A stretch of DNA of 64,000 nucleotides from Membranipora membranacea (Eukaryota; Bryozoa; Gymnolaemata; Cheilostomatida; Membraniporidae), in contig OU612072.1 in assembly GCA_914767715.1 (NCBI GenBank), positions 4,092,001 through 4,156,000 of the forward strand. The letters are read 5' to 3'. The position numbers and the translations under genes were made by a program. The notes beneath the pieces are model-generated. The model was given only the letters and a program-made list of their open reading frames with translations. It was not told the origin of the DNA and made no database searches. Below, in pieces: positions 1 through 11,900 of this stretch (the stretch's first letter is position 1; each line of letters opens with the position of its first letter).

Positions 1-1985
1 AATTTGTTATCAAGAATCACACCTAAGTACTTAATTTTGTCTGATTGTTTGAAAATGAGATTGTTAAATTTAAGTTCCGGAGGTTTGATGTTAAGCTCAT
101 TGGAAATGGTCATGACATCCGTTTTACCGCTGTTTAGAACAAGGCAATTTTCACTGTACCAACTGGATGCTTGCTGGATGATTTTTCCATAAGTTTTGTG
201 GAATTGTCTAGTGGTGACTAGTAGGCAGTCATCAGCATAAAGATAACAATTTTGAGCTCCATCAGATCGTTAATAAACATGATAAACAGCAGGGGTCCAA
301 GTACAGACCCCTGCGGCACACTAGTTATTACTCGACTGCATTCAGATACACAACCGTTAACTTTCATGGCCTGCTCTCGACTTGAAAGATAAGTTTTAAT
401 CAAGAGTGGAAATTGAAATTCGTTAACAGTTTTCTGGCAAGGATCTTATGGTTTACGCAATCAAATGCTTTACGGATATCAAGAGCAGAAACTGTGACAA
501 ATTTTGACTCGTGCTTTGACAGCAGGGAAAGAAATTTGTTGACTAGTTGAGTTAAAATTGGCGAGAGGCTTTTAGATCATTAATTTCCAGGTAATCACAA
601 ATTTGGTAATATTTATGATCTTTTCTCAGACTTTACTTAATATTGGCAATGGCGAAAGTGGTCTATAATTATTTGGCAAGCTTTTCTTGCCACTTTTGAA
701 AGTAGGGATTACTAAGGCCTATTTCCACACATCTGGAAACTCGTGACATTTTTAGGCTTTGATTAATAATATGTGTCAATGGATTCAGAATCAAAGGCTC
801 GAGGATTTTATAAATAATGGCAGGGGTCTGATTCAATCCCCCAGTTTTACGTGATTTCAATGCGTGACAGCTCGTTTGATATAATTTCTTGAAAAGGGAA
901 TTTTGGAAAACTGAAAGCTTGATCATCATCAAAGCCTGAGGAACTTTTGTTGGACAAAAGTTTAGCCTCTTCATTGAGATTTGCACCAATGCTAGAAAAA
1001 TACCTAATTCAGACATTCAGCGATCACAGGGCTTTCAGAAGTGGTGCAATTTTCAGATTCAATTTCTTGAACGAAATTATTGCCTTGATAAATTTTACCT
1101 TGGAAAATTTTGTTTTTGCCATTGGTCTAATGTTTTACCATCAAGAACTGCTCTCATTGCTCGCTTTTTGGCATCTCTTACTGCATTTGTTGCCTTGTAA
1201 CGGATTGAACGATAATCCTCCCAGGCAGTAGAATTTTATCAAATCCCGTCTCAACAAACTTTTGAAATGCTTCTTTTTTTAAGGCTTGTTAGTTTAGATG
1301 CCACTGGACACTTCCAACAAAGATTGTTTTTCTGCTTGAAAAGTTGGGTTTTAAATGGTGCAAACTGCTCCACCAATAATTCTATTTTTGATTCTAAAGT
1401 ATCTGCTGCTTCGTAAACACGGTGAACATTCTCTACAATATTAAAATTGTGAGATTTCGCACTATTAAAAAACTCAAGATCATCAGAATTTCTGAAATCT
1501 CGCCTAGTGACACAAGAAAAGCCAGCCTTAGGCCTTTTAGATTAACTTTCATTTGAATTGCAAAATGATCACTAATATCACTTTTTATAACCTTGTGTTC
1601 AGGTACTAAATTTTGAGCATTTGAGAAAAGTAAGTCAATTGTAGTATTTGAAATTTTAAAACATCTAGTATACTCTCTAATGAGCTGTTCATATTGATGA
1701 AGTCTCATAAGGGTTTCAAGATTTTCTTAAGCTTGTGAATTACCGTACCAGTCAATATTAAAATCACCTATAATTACAGTTGGCTTTCGTAAATTGTGAG
1801 CATCCATTAGCTTTTCAAAATTACAGGAAACATCGGTGCTCAACACAAGGTGGGTTGTAAACAAGGACCAAACAGAATCTAGATTCAGCGATAACAATTT
1901 CGATGCATAGAACTTCGGTCCAACCACATGAAGCCAAATCGACTTTTTCGAATTTTATGTTTTGTTTAACACAAACACACTGGTG
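1..1985 (-). mobile_element. Degenerate non-LTR retrotransposon (LINE) fragment: endonuclease plus reverse transcriptase
   Basis: Read on the minus strand, this stretch keeps the domain order of a LINE ORF2 in broken pieces. First come APE-type endonuclease motifs near 1980-1730 (GDFNIDW) and the endonuclease C-terminus near 1700-1500 (IDLLFSN then SDHF). Next is the RT thumb/finger region near 1016-640 (TPAIIYKIL, then NYRPLSPLPILSK). The RT palm motif VPQGSVLGPLLF lies near 310-280, and the YADD-like region and connection domain run to the window edge. Stops and frameshifts separate the pieces, so it is a fossil. The 5' end appears truncated near 1985, and the 3' end lies outside the window. 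The family is a jockey/CR1-type LINE in the broad sense; clade not determined. Confidence 0.85.
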
Positions 1986-2367
1986 AGTTACATAACCTAA
2001 TTACACAGAATAATGCAGCGGAGAGGGCATGCTGGTACCGCAGTAAAAGTGTTGCTGTTCTCTCACGATGCTTTTGTATTATCGTTGCTTTATGCTGAAC
2101 AAATGTCTTATTCTTTGTAACCCTAAGTTTTCTGCCTACATAACCATTTAGACAAAGTTTAACATAGTGCCAGCTTGTGGCTCGACCTAGGCAAAGTCGC
2201 CCGACCGAGTTGTCCAGCTTGACTCGCTCATCACCACTTGTTTGCCAGTACAGTTGGAGAGATACTACAAGCTTACATTATCATCAGTTTGATGGAGTCA
2301 TGTAATTCAGATACTATTATATGTTGGTGAAGAAGTTCTTGATGTTTTCTGAGAGTGTTCTGATTGG
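1986..2367. other. Unassigned spacer between two LINE fragments
   Basis: I see no intact gene here. The far end may hold decayed 3' sequence of the next RT fragment, but no motif supports this. Confidence 0.4.
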
Positions 2368-2640
2368 TCAGCGTATGTGTATAGAGAATAATATCAGGCT
2401 TAGCACACATCCTTGAGGGCTACCAGTAGATGTGACAATTGAAGCTGATGTGCTAGTTGGAGTTTTCATCTCCTGTTGGCGATTTGTGATGTAACTGTAG
2501 ATCCAGTTCATAATGTTAGTGTTTAGGTTTGTTGGTAATAGCTTGATTACCAGTCTGGTTGGAGAGAATGTGTTAAAAGCGCTGGTGAAGCTTATAAACA
2601 TGGATCTTACACTGGTTTAGAGTTCTTGTCGAGGTGGCCA
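2368..2640 (-). mobile_element. Second, different LINE reverse transcriptase fragment
   Basis: A 77-codon minus-strand frame reads FTSAFNTFSPTRLVIKLL, then WIYSYITNRQQ, then TGSPQGCVLSLILFS. This is the RT palm region around the D-x-SAF and SPQG-VLSP motifs. The wording (SAFN, TGSPQGCVLS) differs from the LINE at 1-1985 and matches a separate family. Only this RT core is left. It lies just outside the left end of the Harbinger element. Confidence 0.75.
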
Positions 2641-2698
2641 CTCAGTACATCTATGGTGAGCAATAGCACATCCTCAGTCGATCTACCCGGAAGTAAAA

Positions 2699-2745
2699 CT
2701 GCGTTTACAATAGGCCGTCAGCTGGCCACCAACTCAAGACTGAGC
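2699..2745 (+). repeat. Harbinger left terminal inverted repeat
   Basis: It starts CTGCGTTTACAATAGGCCG and continues with GGCC and ACTCAAGACTGA. The reverse complement of the sequence ending at 7441 starts CTGCATTCACATTAGGCCG and continues with GGCC and AGTCTTGAGTCTGAC. Sub-terminal AAGACTGA/CAGTCTTG words recur further inside, as expected for transposase or accessory-protein binding sites. Confidence 0.8.
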
Positions 2746-2993
2746 AGTCTTTAACCCCAAGACTGAGTCAGAGTCTGAGACTGGCATGTGTTTACATAGC
2801 AACGTCTTAGCCAATGTCAGTCTCAGAGTTATGTAAACAATGAGATAGATATCAAATGGGGTCACTGACATTTACTGCAAGACTTGATAAATTTACTGCG
2901 GATCTGCAAGTTCAAGGACAACAAAACCAAAATTGCTAGTAAATATAATTTCAGCTCCCTCCATCTGATTCTGCATAAATATTGTCACTAAAA

Positions 2994-5068
2994 ATGGACA
3001 GTGACAGTGATGAAGAGCCTATAATATTAGCTTCTGCTGCTTTAGTAGCTCTTGAAGCTTTACAAGAAGAGGTAAGAAAAAACTGGTGAAATATTGAACC
3101 TTGAACATTAAATTCAATAACATTTGGGGACATTCATTCATATCATTGAGTATAAACATTACTATTTTTTACATGTTAAATGTCACAAATATTCATTCTT
3201 TGTAGAGAAGAGACCACAGAGCTGGTCGTGATTGGGTTGGTCCCATCACTGGGTCCAGAAAGCAACATGGAGCTTATTACACAACAGTTCCAAACCTAAT
3301 CACTGTTGAATCTCCAGACCTGCCTCTCAACAGAGTAGGCACATTTAGGAACTATTTTCGAATGTCTCGGCAGCAGTTTGATTTTGTGCTGAGAATTGTG
3401 GAGCCTATTATTTCGAAAGATGCAACCTCTTTTAGGGAGCCCATAAGCGCTGAAGAGAGGCTTATGGTAACATTAAGATACCTTGCCACAGGTTCAAGCA
3501 TGACTCAGTTACATTATGATTGGTGTCTGTCGGTGGCTGTAATTTCAGAAATTATCCCGGAGACGTCTAGAGCCATCTACACAACATTACGAGGCGAATT
3601 TCTAACAACACCTACCACGGTAGATGAATGGCTGAGGATCTCGGAAGCTCTAGAGGCACGTTGGAACTACCCAAATGCACTCGGTAAGCTCTTTGCAAAA
3701 TAGCTTATCGACCGAGATGGTCGAATGCTCTAGAGTTGTGTCTAGCGTGGATCGTTTCAAGTAATCCAGTAAGAATGAACAACACCATTTACAAAAAACA
3801 CACTCATCATTCCTGCATTCACCAACCCGGAAATATTTTTTGACAGGTTCACTTGACGGTAAACATATTATAATGACGAAGCCATGGCATGCCGGATCCG
3901 AATTTCATAACTATAAAGGCCCGGAATCAATTGTACATGATGTCTATGTGTGACGACAATTATTCGTAAGTTTTAATGTGTTTACTACATATACTTATCA
4001 TATAATCTATATTATTATTTGATCATATTATTATATTAATAATTAAATTTATATAATTATTAATATAATAACATATTATTAAATATAAAGTCTATCGTTT
4101 ACTACAACACGTTACCATTGGTGATTATCTTAAACCCTAATCTCCAGAGCGTTGGTGTCGGTTTTGAATTTACCGCTATCAACCATATCCGTGTATGAGT
4201 TTGCCCGGTTTCACTCTGGTAGGCATAGATCGTTTAAGGTATTATGCAATTAACTTGATGTCAAACTGACTTTGAGCTATAAATTGTGTGTTTAGGCCTA
4301 ACAGTTTGTGTTTTATTTTGTATTGTAGATTCACATATGTAGATGTAGGAGCGCAAGGACGTGTTTCCGACGGTGGAGTCTTTGATGCTTGCTCTCTCTC
4401 GCAAAGTATACAGGATGGAACGTTGGAGTTTCCACCTGCTAGACAATTACCTAATTCCAATAAAGTCTTGCCTATGTCATATTGGGAGATGAGGCTTTTC
4501 CTCTCAAGACATATTTAATGAGGCCGTATCCTAGACGTGTTCTCAGTCACGAGCGGAGGGAATGTAAAACACAATTGTCCATCAGGCGCAGTTAGCCAGT
4601 TGGCCAGCGCCAAAGTTAACGACAATAATTCAAACTCATTTCTATCTTGGCCTCAATTCACATTCAGTGCTGAATAGTTTTTAACTTATTGTTCGTCATT
4701 CTTTGTAGATATTTAACTACCGCCTGTCAAGGGTTAGAAGGTTAATAGAGAACGCGTTTGGCATTTTGGCATCAACATGGAGAATTTTGCTGTGGAGAAT
4801 TGATCTAGAACCAGAGAAGACTAAAATATTAACTTTGGCATGTTGTGCATTACACAACATGCTGAGAAAGTCTAGAGCACCACCACAGGGTGGTCCTCCT
4901 GAAGGACCCGCAGATGAAGTAGTGTTAAATGGCATAGCAATGGCAGGTATGGAACCAGTGGGCATGCGTCATTGCCAAGCTGCCAAGCGAGTCCGTGATG
5001 ACTACTGTGAATATTTTAACAATGTAGGCAGTGTGCCATGGCAAAATAACATGGTTCCTCCTCAGTAA
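2994..5068 (+). pseudogene. HARBI1-like DDE transposase gene, frameshifted
   Basis: Exon pieces: 2994-3071 (starts MDSDSDEEP, donor GTAAGA), 3206-3683, 3847-3965, about 4329-4563 and 4709-5068. The transposase catalytic motifs of the family are visible: GSLDGKH (first Asp) at the start of exon 3, VSDGGVF (second Asp) in exon 4, and IENAFGIL (Glu) in exon 5. The frame breaks in exon 3 around 3941 (one extra base ahead of MSMCDDNYS) and in exon 4 around 4470 (one base missing before GDEAFPLKTYLM). The exon 4 to exon 5 junction also lacks an obvious in-frame donor. The predicted intact protein would be close to 350-400 aa, normal for HARBI1-like proteins. Identity is confident. Whether the frameshifts are real or assembly errors cannot be judged here. 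Confidence 0.85.
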
Positions 5069-5372
5069 TTATTGTTAACTTACATGTACATATACATAGA
5101 TATACATATATATACATATTATATACTTAGCATTTTTTCTTCTGAAATGATGTTATTTAAAGGTGCATGTTATTTATTACAGCATATTTAACTTTAAATT
5201 TTTATAATAGTGTTTTTATTTTGTGTACATCCGTATTCAAATATAATGCTTGGATAAAATATAAGTTGTGAAACAGTCGTTGCATAACAGCTAAGTTTTG
5301 CAAATAGTACTCAGAGAAATAAAATAACTAATTAATATATTAATTTCCAAATACAAAATGGTTTTGTGAGAT

Positions 5373-7068
5373 TCAGGCTTCCAAATTATGATCATTCTGT
5401 TGGTCTGAAAGTAATCTTTGAAATGGGCCGGGACCCCCGGGGGCTTGGGGTATTTGAAATGGGTATTGGGTATTGGGTAATGGGGCCATGGATGATTGAG
5501 ATGGGTAAAGGAGGGGTGATTGGGTTATGTAAGGGGCAAGGGATGACTGAGAAGGGCGGTGGGCAAAGGTTGATTGGGACGGAAGAGGGTTATATCCCTC
5601 GATTGGTAGGCCCAACGGCACTTTATACAAAACCTCTTGTATTTTAAACATACATAAGTTCTGGTGTGCGGGAGACACCATTGCATTTAGCTGCTGTGCA
5701 ACATTCCCTGCAAAGCCCATAAAATCATTCTTTGGTTGCTTATTCTCTAGATAATGCTTGAGAGATGTCGAAATGTCAACGGCAGCTGTAGAGGCTGGAG
5801 AGGAGGATTGGTTCCTTTTCCTCCACGAGGGTGGTGGCGGCAGCATAAAACTTTCTGCAGGGGTGCTAGGTCGTGAAGACGTAGGTGTACCGTTATCTTC
5901 GAAAGTGTCATTGGATGTAGCGGTGCCCGGTCGATGGTCTGAAGCTGCTTCGTCTTCATTCTCTCACAACTGAAAAATTGTGTTAGCTAGTATTGCTAGT
6001 ATTACTTGGATAGTGCAGATTTTTTATCAATCAGCACACAATTAGTCTCACTAGCATGGGTTACGAAGATCGCAGCACTGCATTATGAGTAAGTAAATGG
6101 TAATAATATAAAATAGGATTAGCATAAAATAAGGTTCTTCTTTTCAACTGCAAGTAAAAATAGTTACAAATTACATTTTTGTAGGCCTACAAACTTCAGA
6201 CTCACAACAGGCCAAAAGTATGTAGGCCTAGGCCTAGTTACATTATATAATATACGGATTGACTCTCTTGTTGCAGAGGGTGCTCAATAGATGACTCGGT
6301 TGGATTTACCACCGCTGTCGGCTTCAGGAACATGAGATCCTCATAATAAACCCACGTTGGCTTAAACACTTCATTGGCTCCGCTCCCAGATGTTGTGCTC
6401 TTCACAACCATCTTGTATTGTCCTGAGGCCAGCATACTGGGCTTTGGCTAGCTGAACTACAACATAAATGTATGTGCTAATGTGCGCCTGCATCAGGTAC
6501 CAACATCAACTGGAAACGACCTGAGTGCGTAACAGGACCAACATGGCATGGGGCTCCCCCACACAGGACTGTCTATAATATCTATAAATTAAGAATCCCA
6601 ATCTATAAACTTAAGCGCGCTGCTTTGCTACACAACGACCATACATACACAAAGAGAGCACAGGAGACACACAGCACTGACAGCACTTTAGAGATACATT
6701 AAGAAATCTATAAATCTATATCTTTACATTTATAACATCTATAAATCTATATCTTTACTTGCATCTATCTATAAGCCTACAAGCCTATAAGCTAAGAAAT
6801 GATCATCTATAATCTATACTATAAGTAGGGGGGGGGCCATGGCATGAAAGTAAAATGTGATGAAGTAAGACTAAATACTTACTAGTGGTGTTGAGAGCAG
6901 TTGCTAGTGCAACATACTCGTTGGCAGATTTCTCATGTGCCTTTGATAGGGTATGATTCCAGATAAATGCTGGTGACCTTGCAAGTGATGAATAAAATCA
7001 TCATTGTTGATTTCTTTCACCAGATTTTTCACCAGTTTTTTGTCAACTAGCTTGTAAATGTCAGCCAT
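5373..7068 (-). pseudogene. MADF-domain DNA-binding protein of the Harbinger element, degraded
   Basis: Three minus-strand pieces. 7068-6883 starts MADIYKLVDK and, after a frameshift, reads RSPAFIWNHTLSKAHEKS, the N-terminal half of a MADF domain; it ends at a GTAAGT donor. 6437-6250 reads VVKSTTSGSGANEVFKPTW then YYEDLMFL, the C-terminal half of MADF. About 5965-5373 has an acidic/Ser-Pro linker, a C-terminal helix region (FAGNVAQQLNAM) and a proline-rich tail of imperfect PSQSxxAP repeats. Harbinger elements pair their transposase with a Myb/SANT/MADF protein that helps nuclear import and TIR binding, so the position fits. The frameshift in the first piece and a TGA near the start of the third argue that it is broken. 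Confidence 0.7.
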
Positions 7069-7395
7069 CACTAGGCTTCACAAGATACAATACAATACAA
7101 TATTTAAAACTGTAGTAGTACAAATTGGTAGGAGTGTTTTTGGTAGTAGTTTATAAATTGCCTAGATAAATTGAATAAATGGTGATTAATAATTGATTAA
7201 ATGTGAGTGATAGAACAAAGGGCAGTATTGTGATCGCTAAATTAGGAATTTGTGTTAAGACTGGCAGTCTTGAAACTGCAAAACGAGCACTGCTCGAATT
7301 GCCAGACACCGTCTTGAAAGCCGGTCAGACAAGGTCAGTCAACCGTTTTTGTTATTCACACTACACAGTCTCAGCCTCCGTCTTAGTAATGAGTC

Positions 7396-7441
7396 GGTCA
7401 GACTCAAGACTGGGCCAAAAGACGGCCTAATGTGAATGCAG
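7396..7441 (-). repeat. Harbinger right terminal inverted repeat
   Basis: Inverted partner of the repeat at the other end; the shared block is CTGC(G/A)TT(T/C)ACA(A/T)TAGGCCGTC. The sequence just inside contains further AAGACTG/GTCAGAC words, as on the left. Confidence 0.8.
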
Positions 7442-8991
7442 CTTAAAGCTTCTTACTAATCGAAATGCCGAAACCAGTCAGGTTTACTACCACTAAGGTT
7501 TAAGATTAAAATAACGGCAGCTACACACATCAACGACACATACTAGCACCTCAATCGGAAATGGAAAACTGCAGCCTACAGCGATTGAGTCACGACCGTT
7601 TGAGAATGACGAAGTATCTGTGAACGACACCAAACAATAGAGATGAAATAGCACTCTGGGTTTGTAGGTAAAAATGGGAAGAGCACCTTATCTGCAGTTC
7701 AGTTGATATCTAGGAGTGGGCTGTTCTCACTCTCTCAACCATCAAAACTCACACTGAAAGGTTAGTTTCATTTGTACACTGGTAACATGAAAAAGCATTA
7801 CATCTTTTTAAAAAGTTCTAAACAATAAATATTAGACAATACTCTGTGTAGTGAATCTAATTGCCACTTTGGTGGGTCAAACTAGAGGCAGAATTCGAGC
7901 CCCTGTAGCATACTCCTTACCCCTAATTCATAAGAGAACAAGAAGTTTCCTTTTAATGATTATTTTGTTGACATACCGAGTGACTTGCTATTGTGATTTG
8001 TTTACTTTGAATTATCCACTCATGTGACAGGAGATGACAACTCTTGCTATCGCAAACATGCACTTTCTGTTGTCTCAGAATCCACGAGATAATCATGTTC
8101 ACAAATACAACGCAGGCGGTTAGTTAGTCTCTCACCTTTAGCCATCCATAAGACAAAGATCCATCAAATCTGACTCGGTAACCCTGGTTCAAGAGATACT
8201 GATTCACCCAATAAATGATTCTCCGTTCAACAGAAATCAATGATATGGCCCTCAAAATGGCAGAATTTATTTATGCTGTGATAGAAACGATAATTATATC
8301 AGACAAAACACCTGAGAAATACTGATAGCGCTTCTCAACTTTAATCTTCAATAAGTTGTGTGATCTGTCAATGTTTTGAGATGTTTGATAGACTGGCACA
8401 AATTCTTTTAACAAAAACAATTTAATTTTGGTATTAGCGTATTCAACAAGCAATGCCAAATTTATGCAAAATCAAACTAGCATGCAATACCGCACTAGCA
8501 TGCTTCTTATTCAATGTTTCTTATTCCATGGATGAAGTTATTATTTTGAATCATTTTCATTTATTTTATTGCAATAGTATTTTTTTTCACATCCGAGAGA
8601 ACATCTACGGATAATTGTGGATGCAAATAAAATGTATAAATAATTATACTGACTGCATAAGAAGCACTGCGGTGAAGGACCAACTCCTGTCAGAGGATGC
8701 AAAACTTGATATTTGAATATTTGATATTTGAAAATAATATCACTCTAATAATACTTCGCCACATGACGGCAGCATTACTTCTGGCCAGATCAGGTTCACA
8801 GCTGTGATAATTGTAACCAGATTCTCTGATGAGCTTCTATCGATGATAAATGATAAAATAATGTAAAAAATCCTTGTAAAAATAGTTTACTTAAGTTCAA
8901 CGGTTTATGATTTAAATAAAAAAAGATTTGTTGAGTTAGATATATCATATTAACAATTATAATCAACATGATTCAGATGACATAGTTCTGT
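7442..8991. other. Intergenic spacer downstream of receptor gene 1
   Basis: AT-rich sequence between the Harbinger element and the receptor cluster. Apart from one isolated exon-like frame (listed separately), I see no gene, repeat array or recognisable element. The receptor 1 poly(A) site should lie somewhere near the right end. Confidence 0.5.
8136..8245 (-). CDS. Isolated exon-like open frame, unidentified
   Basis: A minus-strand frame reads ISLISVERRIIYWVNQYLL, then NQGYRVRFDGSLSYGWLK, and ends exactly at AAG|GTGAGA, a strong donor. Composition looks like real globular protein, unlike the surrounding AT-rich noise. The possible acceptor (TTTTGAG) has a poor pyrimidine tract, and no partner exon was found on either side. 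I do not recognise the family. It could be an orphan exon or a transposon remnant. Confidence 0.25.
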
Positions 8992-11900
8992 TTATAATGA
9001 GGCAGTTCTCTTTCTCATTTGCGTTGAATTTATTGTATCTTTATTGCCTTCCAGCTTGCCAACTGATATGACAACTCCATCCTTCGGGTTAGGAGACTCA
9101 GCAATAATGGACTTAGTGAGACCTATTCGAACAAAGAATATTCAAATGAAAAATTGAATCATTTCATTCAGTTTTTCACTGGTTAACAAACATTGCCACA
9201 CAACTATCTCTTACTAGTTGAGAATATAGTGCAAGGCAGTCTTGTAATAAGATTTATAATCATTGTCAGTGTTCTATGTTAGTGGGGACTGGTGGGAACG
9301 GAGTTCCCGCAAAAAATTATAGAGGGGGAACCTTTAGAACACAGTATCCACTGGATTCTGTTTAAAAACAGTGACAAATTATCTCTTTTGACCAGATATC
9401 ACTCAAACTATTACAGATCCGTATTTTTTCTGCATAATTTGATCTAGAAATTGCGAAAAGCCCAGAAAGTTGTGTACCCACCAAGAAAAAAGTCCGCTTA
9501 GACCACTGTTCATTGCGCATAGTACACTAGCAAGTTTTAAATGCACAAGAAACACGGTATTTTCGCTGTCTCCTAATATTTGATCAAAGCACAATAGCGC
9601 AGAAAAAATGTTGGTTGTCCTAGCAACAATGTCTCCTATTAACTATCATGGTTTGGGGGAAAATCATTTTCCCTGACCATGAGATAAATCACTACAGTGT
9701 ACATAATGTTATCTTCATGACAGGATTTGGGGACATTTATAGGAGAAAATTGTTGAGTAAAGCCAAGAAAGGGAAAGATAAATATCTAAAAAAAATCAAC
9801 CTTGGTCAAGATTCAATTATTATAGAATCATGAGTTATAGTGGTAAGTTATCATCTGGGTATGTGCTGGATGACTTTAAAATTTGGTATCGATGCCAGTT
9901 TAAAGTGATTTAGTAAGCCATTACGCCAAAATGGAAATCATTAAACCATTACCAGATAATACATTTAAATTGTCCATCTCAGGACAACTTACCCCTTTCA
10001 TCATTTTGTGGATCATCAAGTGTCTTTCTCGCATAGAGCTGACTGCTTGAGATTGGTATGTTTGCTAATATATCTGGTGCGCGGTAACAGCCGTCGATCA
10101 TGTCATTGTTTTCATCAGAAGCATATTCATGAGGATTTTCGGCTCTGTTATAAGAGCAGTGTCCAGAGTCTGTCTGATACCCCATAGATGTCGTGAAGAG
10201 ACCATTGTGAGTTCTAAATTGGTCCACTTGTTGTGGCCGAAATACACATAACGATGGATCATCAATGATGTCATCGGATGCCTGCCTCACAATTTGACGC
10301 CTGTTGACTGCTGAAGTGTTAGCACTATCATTGCTCATCTCTGTAGCTGAAAGACCAGCATTGGTGATGCCCTTAAAAGAGAAAATTGGACAGCATCGTA
10401 CAAAACTGTACAACAACTATTAATTTGTAGAGTGAATGGACAGTACCTACATACATACATAAAACATACAGAACAGAACAGAGCATTCTTCAACAGTTAG
10501 GGAGCTAGTAGCGCTTGCAGTCATGAAAAGTTCTTACTTGCTTTAGAATTGTCACATTCTACATTAAGATAAAACGTTGCTCACAATGATGCCTCAAAGA
10601 ATTTAAACAATGATTATAAATAATGCAGAAAAATTATCAACACGATGTTAAACGGCCTCGGTTGAGGGGTGTCCTAAATGTTATATAATCACCTCTTTGT
10701 GAGGTAAGGTCCCTCTTTCAATCTCGGACACAGCTACAGTGTATAGCTCGCTCACTGCATTCCGAGAGGATCGATGACCATGTGGCAGTTTTATCTCTGA
10801 AACAGTTCTGCTGAATATCCCTAAAACAAAACATTGTTAGCAATATCCTTTATTTATGATGTGCAAAAGTAGGCATCAATATACCTCGTTTGCCTTCGAA
10901 ATTATCAAAGTATTTGCAACCCGGCTTGACAACATAATTTTTTGAATTATCCATTGACGAGGGAAAGGAAAACCCCATAAACTTTATTACAACGTTTTGG
11001 AAAAACATAAAGGCATTACATAGCTTATTGATTGAGACAAATAGGATTTAATCAAACCATAGAGTTTCCCCGCTGACACACAGTGATTTTTTCAGTGTTT
11101 ATATCAGCTTCACACACCCCAACGACAATTGCAGTTTATCGAAACAATTTTATTGCCAGTATCACCGAAAAGGAGCTCTGTCTTAGTAACAATGCAAGAA
11201 TGGCTCAAGAATAATTATGGTATTTGCTTACAGACATCCTTCAAATTCCGGGACCGAATTAGGTTGCGATACCGACTGTGCCAATCTCTTTTATTGAATA
11301 CTATTCTCCGATTTGTCAAGTAGAACAGTATACACAGAACAGAACCTGCAACAAATATGTTAAGACTATTGATCTATGAAATAAGTTCCTTAGGCTAACG
11401 CTGTCGAGAAGGGATTCAAATCTGATCACCCATTGTAGAAAAAAATACCTTTACGTTTGTAACATATACAACTCCAATTTTAGGATTCGATATTAAGGGT
11501 GAATGAATGAATAAAATAATAAGCTATTGTTGAGATTGACATAATAGAATACTTATCAACTCACCATAGCTGGAAAATGAGACCATGTGACCAATTTTGA
11601 AACCAAATGCAGAACTTTTGGTAATAGCTGACTTGATTCTGTCTGACACCATAAATAAGTGTAGAATGATAGACACAATCCCATAACCTGCCAGTGGGTT
11701 TAAGTACTTTTGAACCAATTTCTGCAACAACAAAAAACAGACAGCTAATCATAAATCAGATAAGGGTTATGTGAAGACCAAAGGTCAAGGTGATAAGGGT
11801 CTCAATATTGATGGCGCACTGCTGAAATCCTCACAAGCACTTTTATGACAAATGTAAACCAAAAAAAGTTTAGAGGAAATCGAGTTTAGTTTATAAATTG

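Larger units (their letters stand above)
2699..7441. mobile_element. Harbinger (PIF/Harbinger) DNA transposon, two-gene, inactivated
   Basis: A 4.7-kb element bounded by terminal inverted repeats. It carries the two proteins typical of PIF/Harbinger transposons: a HARBI1-like DDE transposase (plus strand) and a Myb/MADF-class DNA-binding accessory protein (minus strand), in convergent orientation. Both genes contain lesions, so the copy is probably non-autonomous now. The usual 3-bp TWA target duplication could not be confirmed at the ends (flanks are taaaa and cttaa). Between the genes is a 300-bp AT-rich tail and a G-rich, proline-coding tract. Confidence 0.88.

Noticed and set aside
4242-4518. 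Minus-strand ORFs across the Harbinger transposase exon 4
   Set aside because: Shadow frames of the transposase coding sequence, whose plus-strand translation carries the family's DGGVF motif.
5366-5647. Plus-strand glycine/methionine-rich ORF
   Set aside because: Antisense of the proline-rich tail of the MADF protein.
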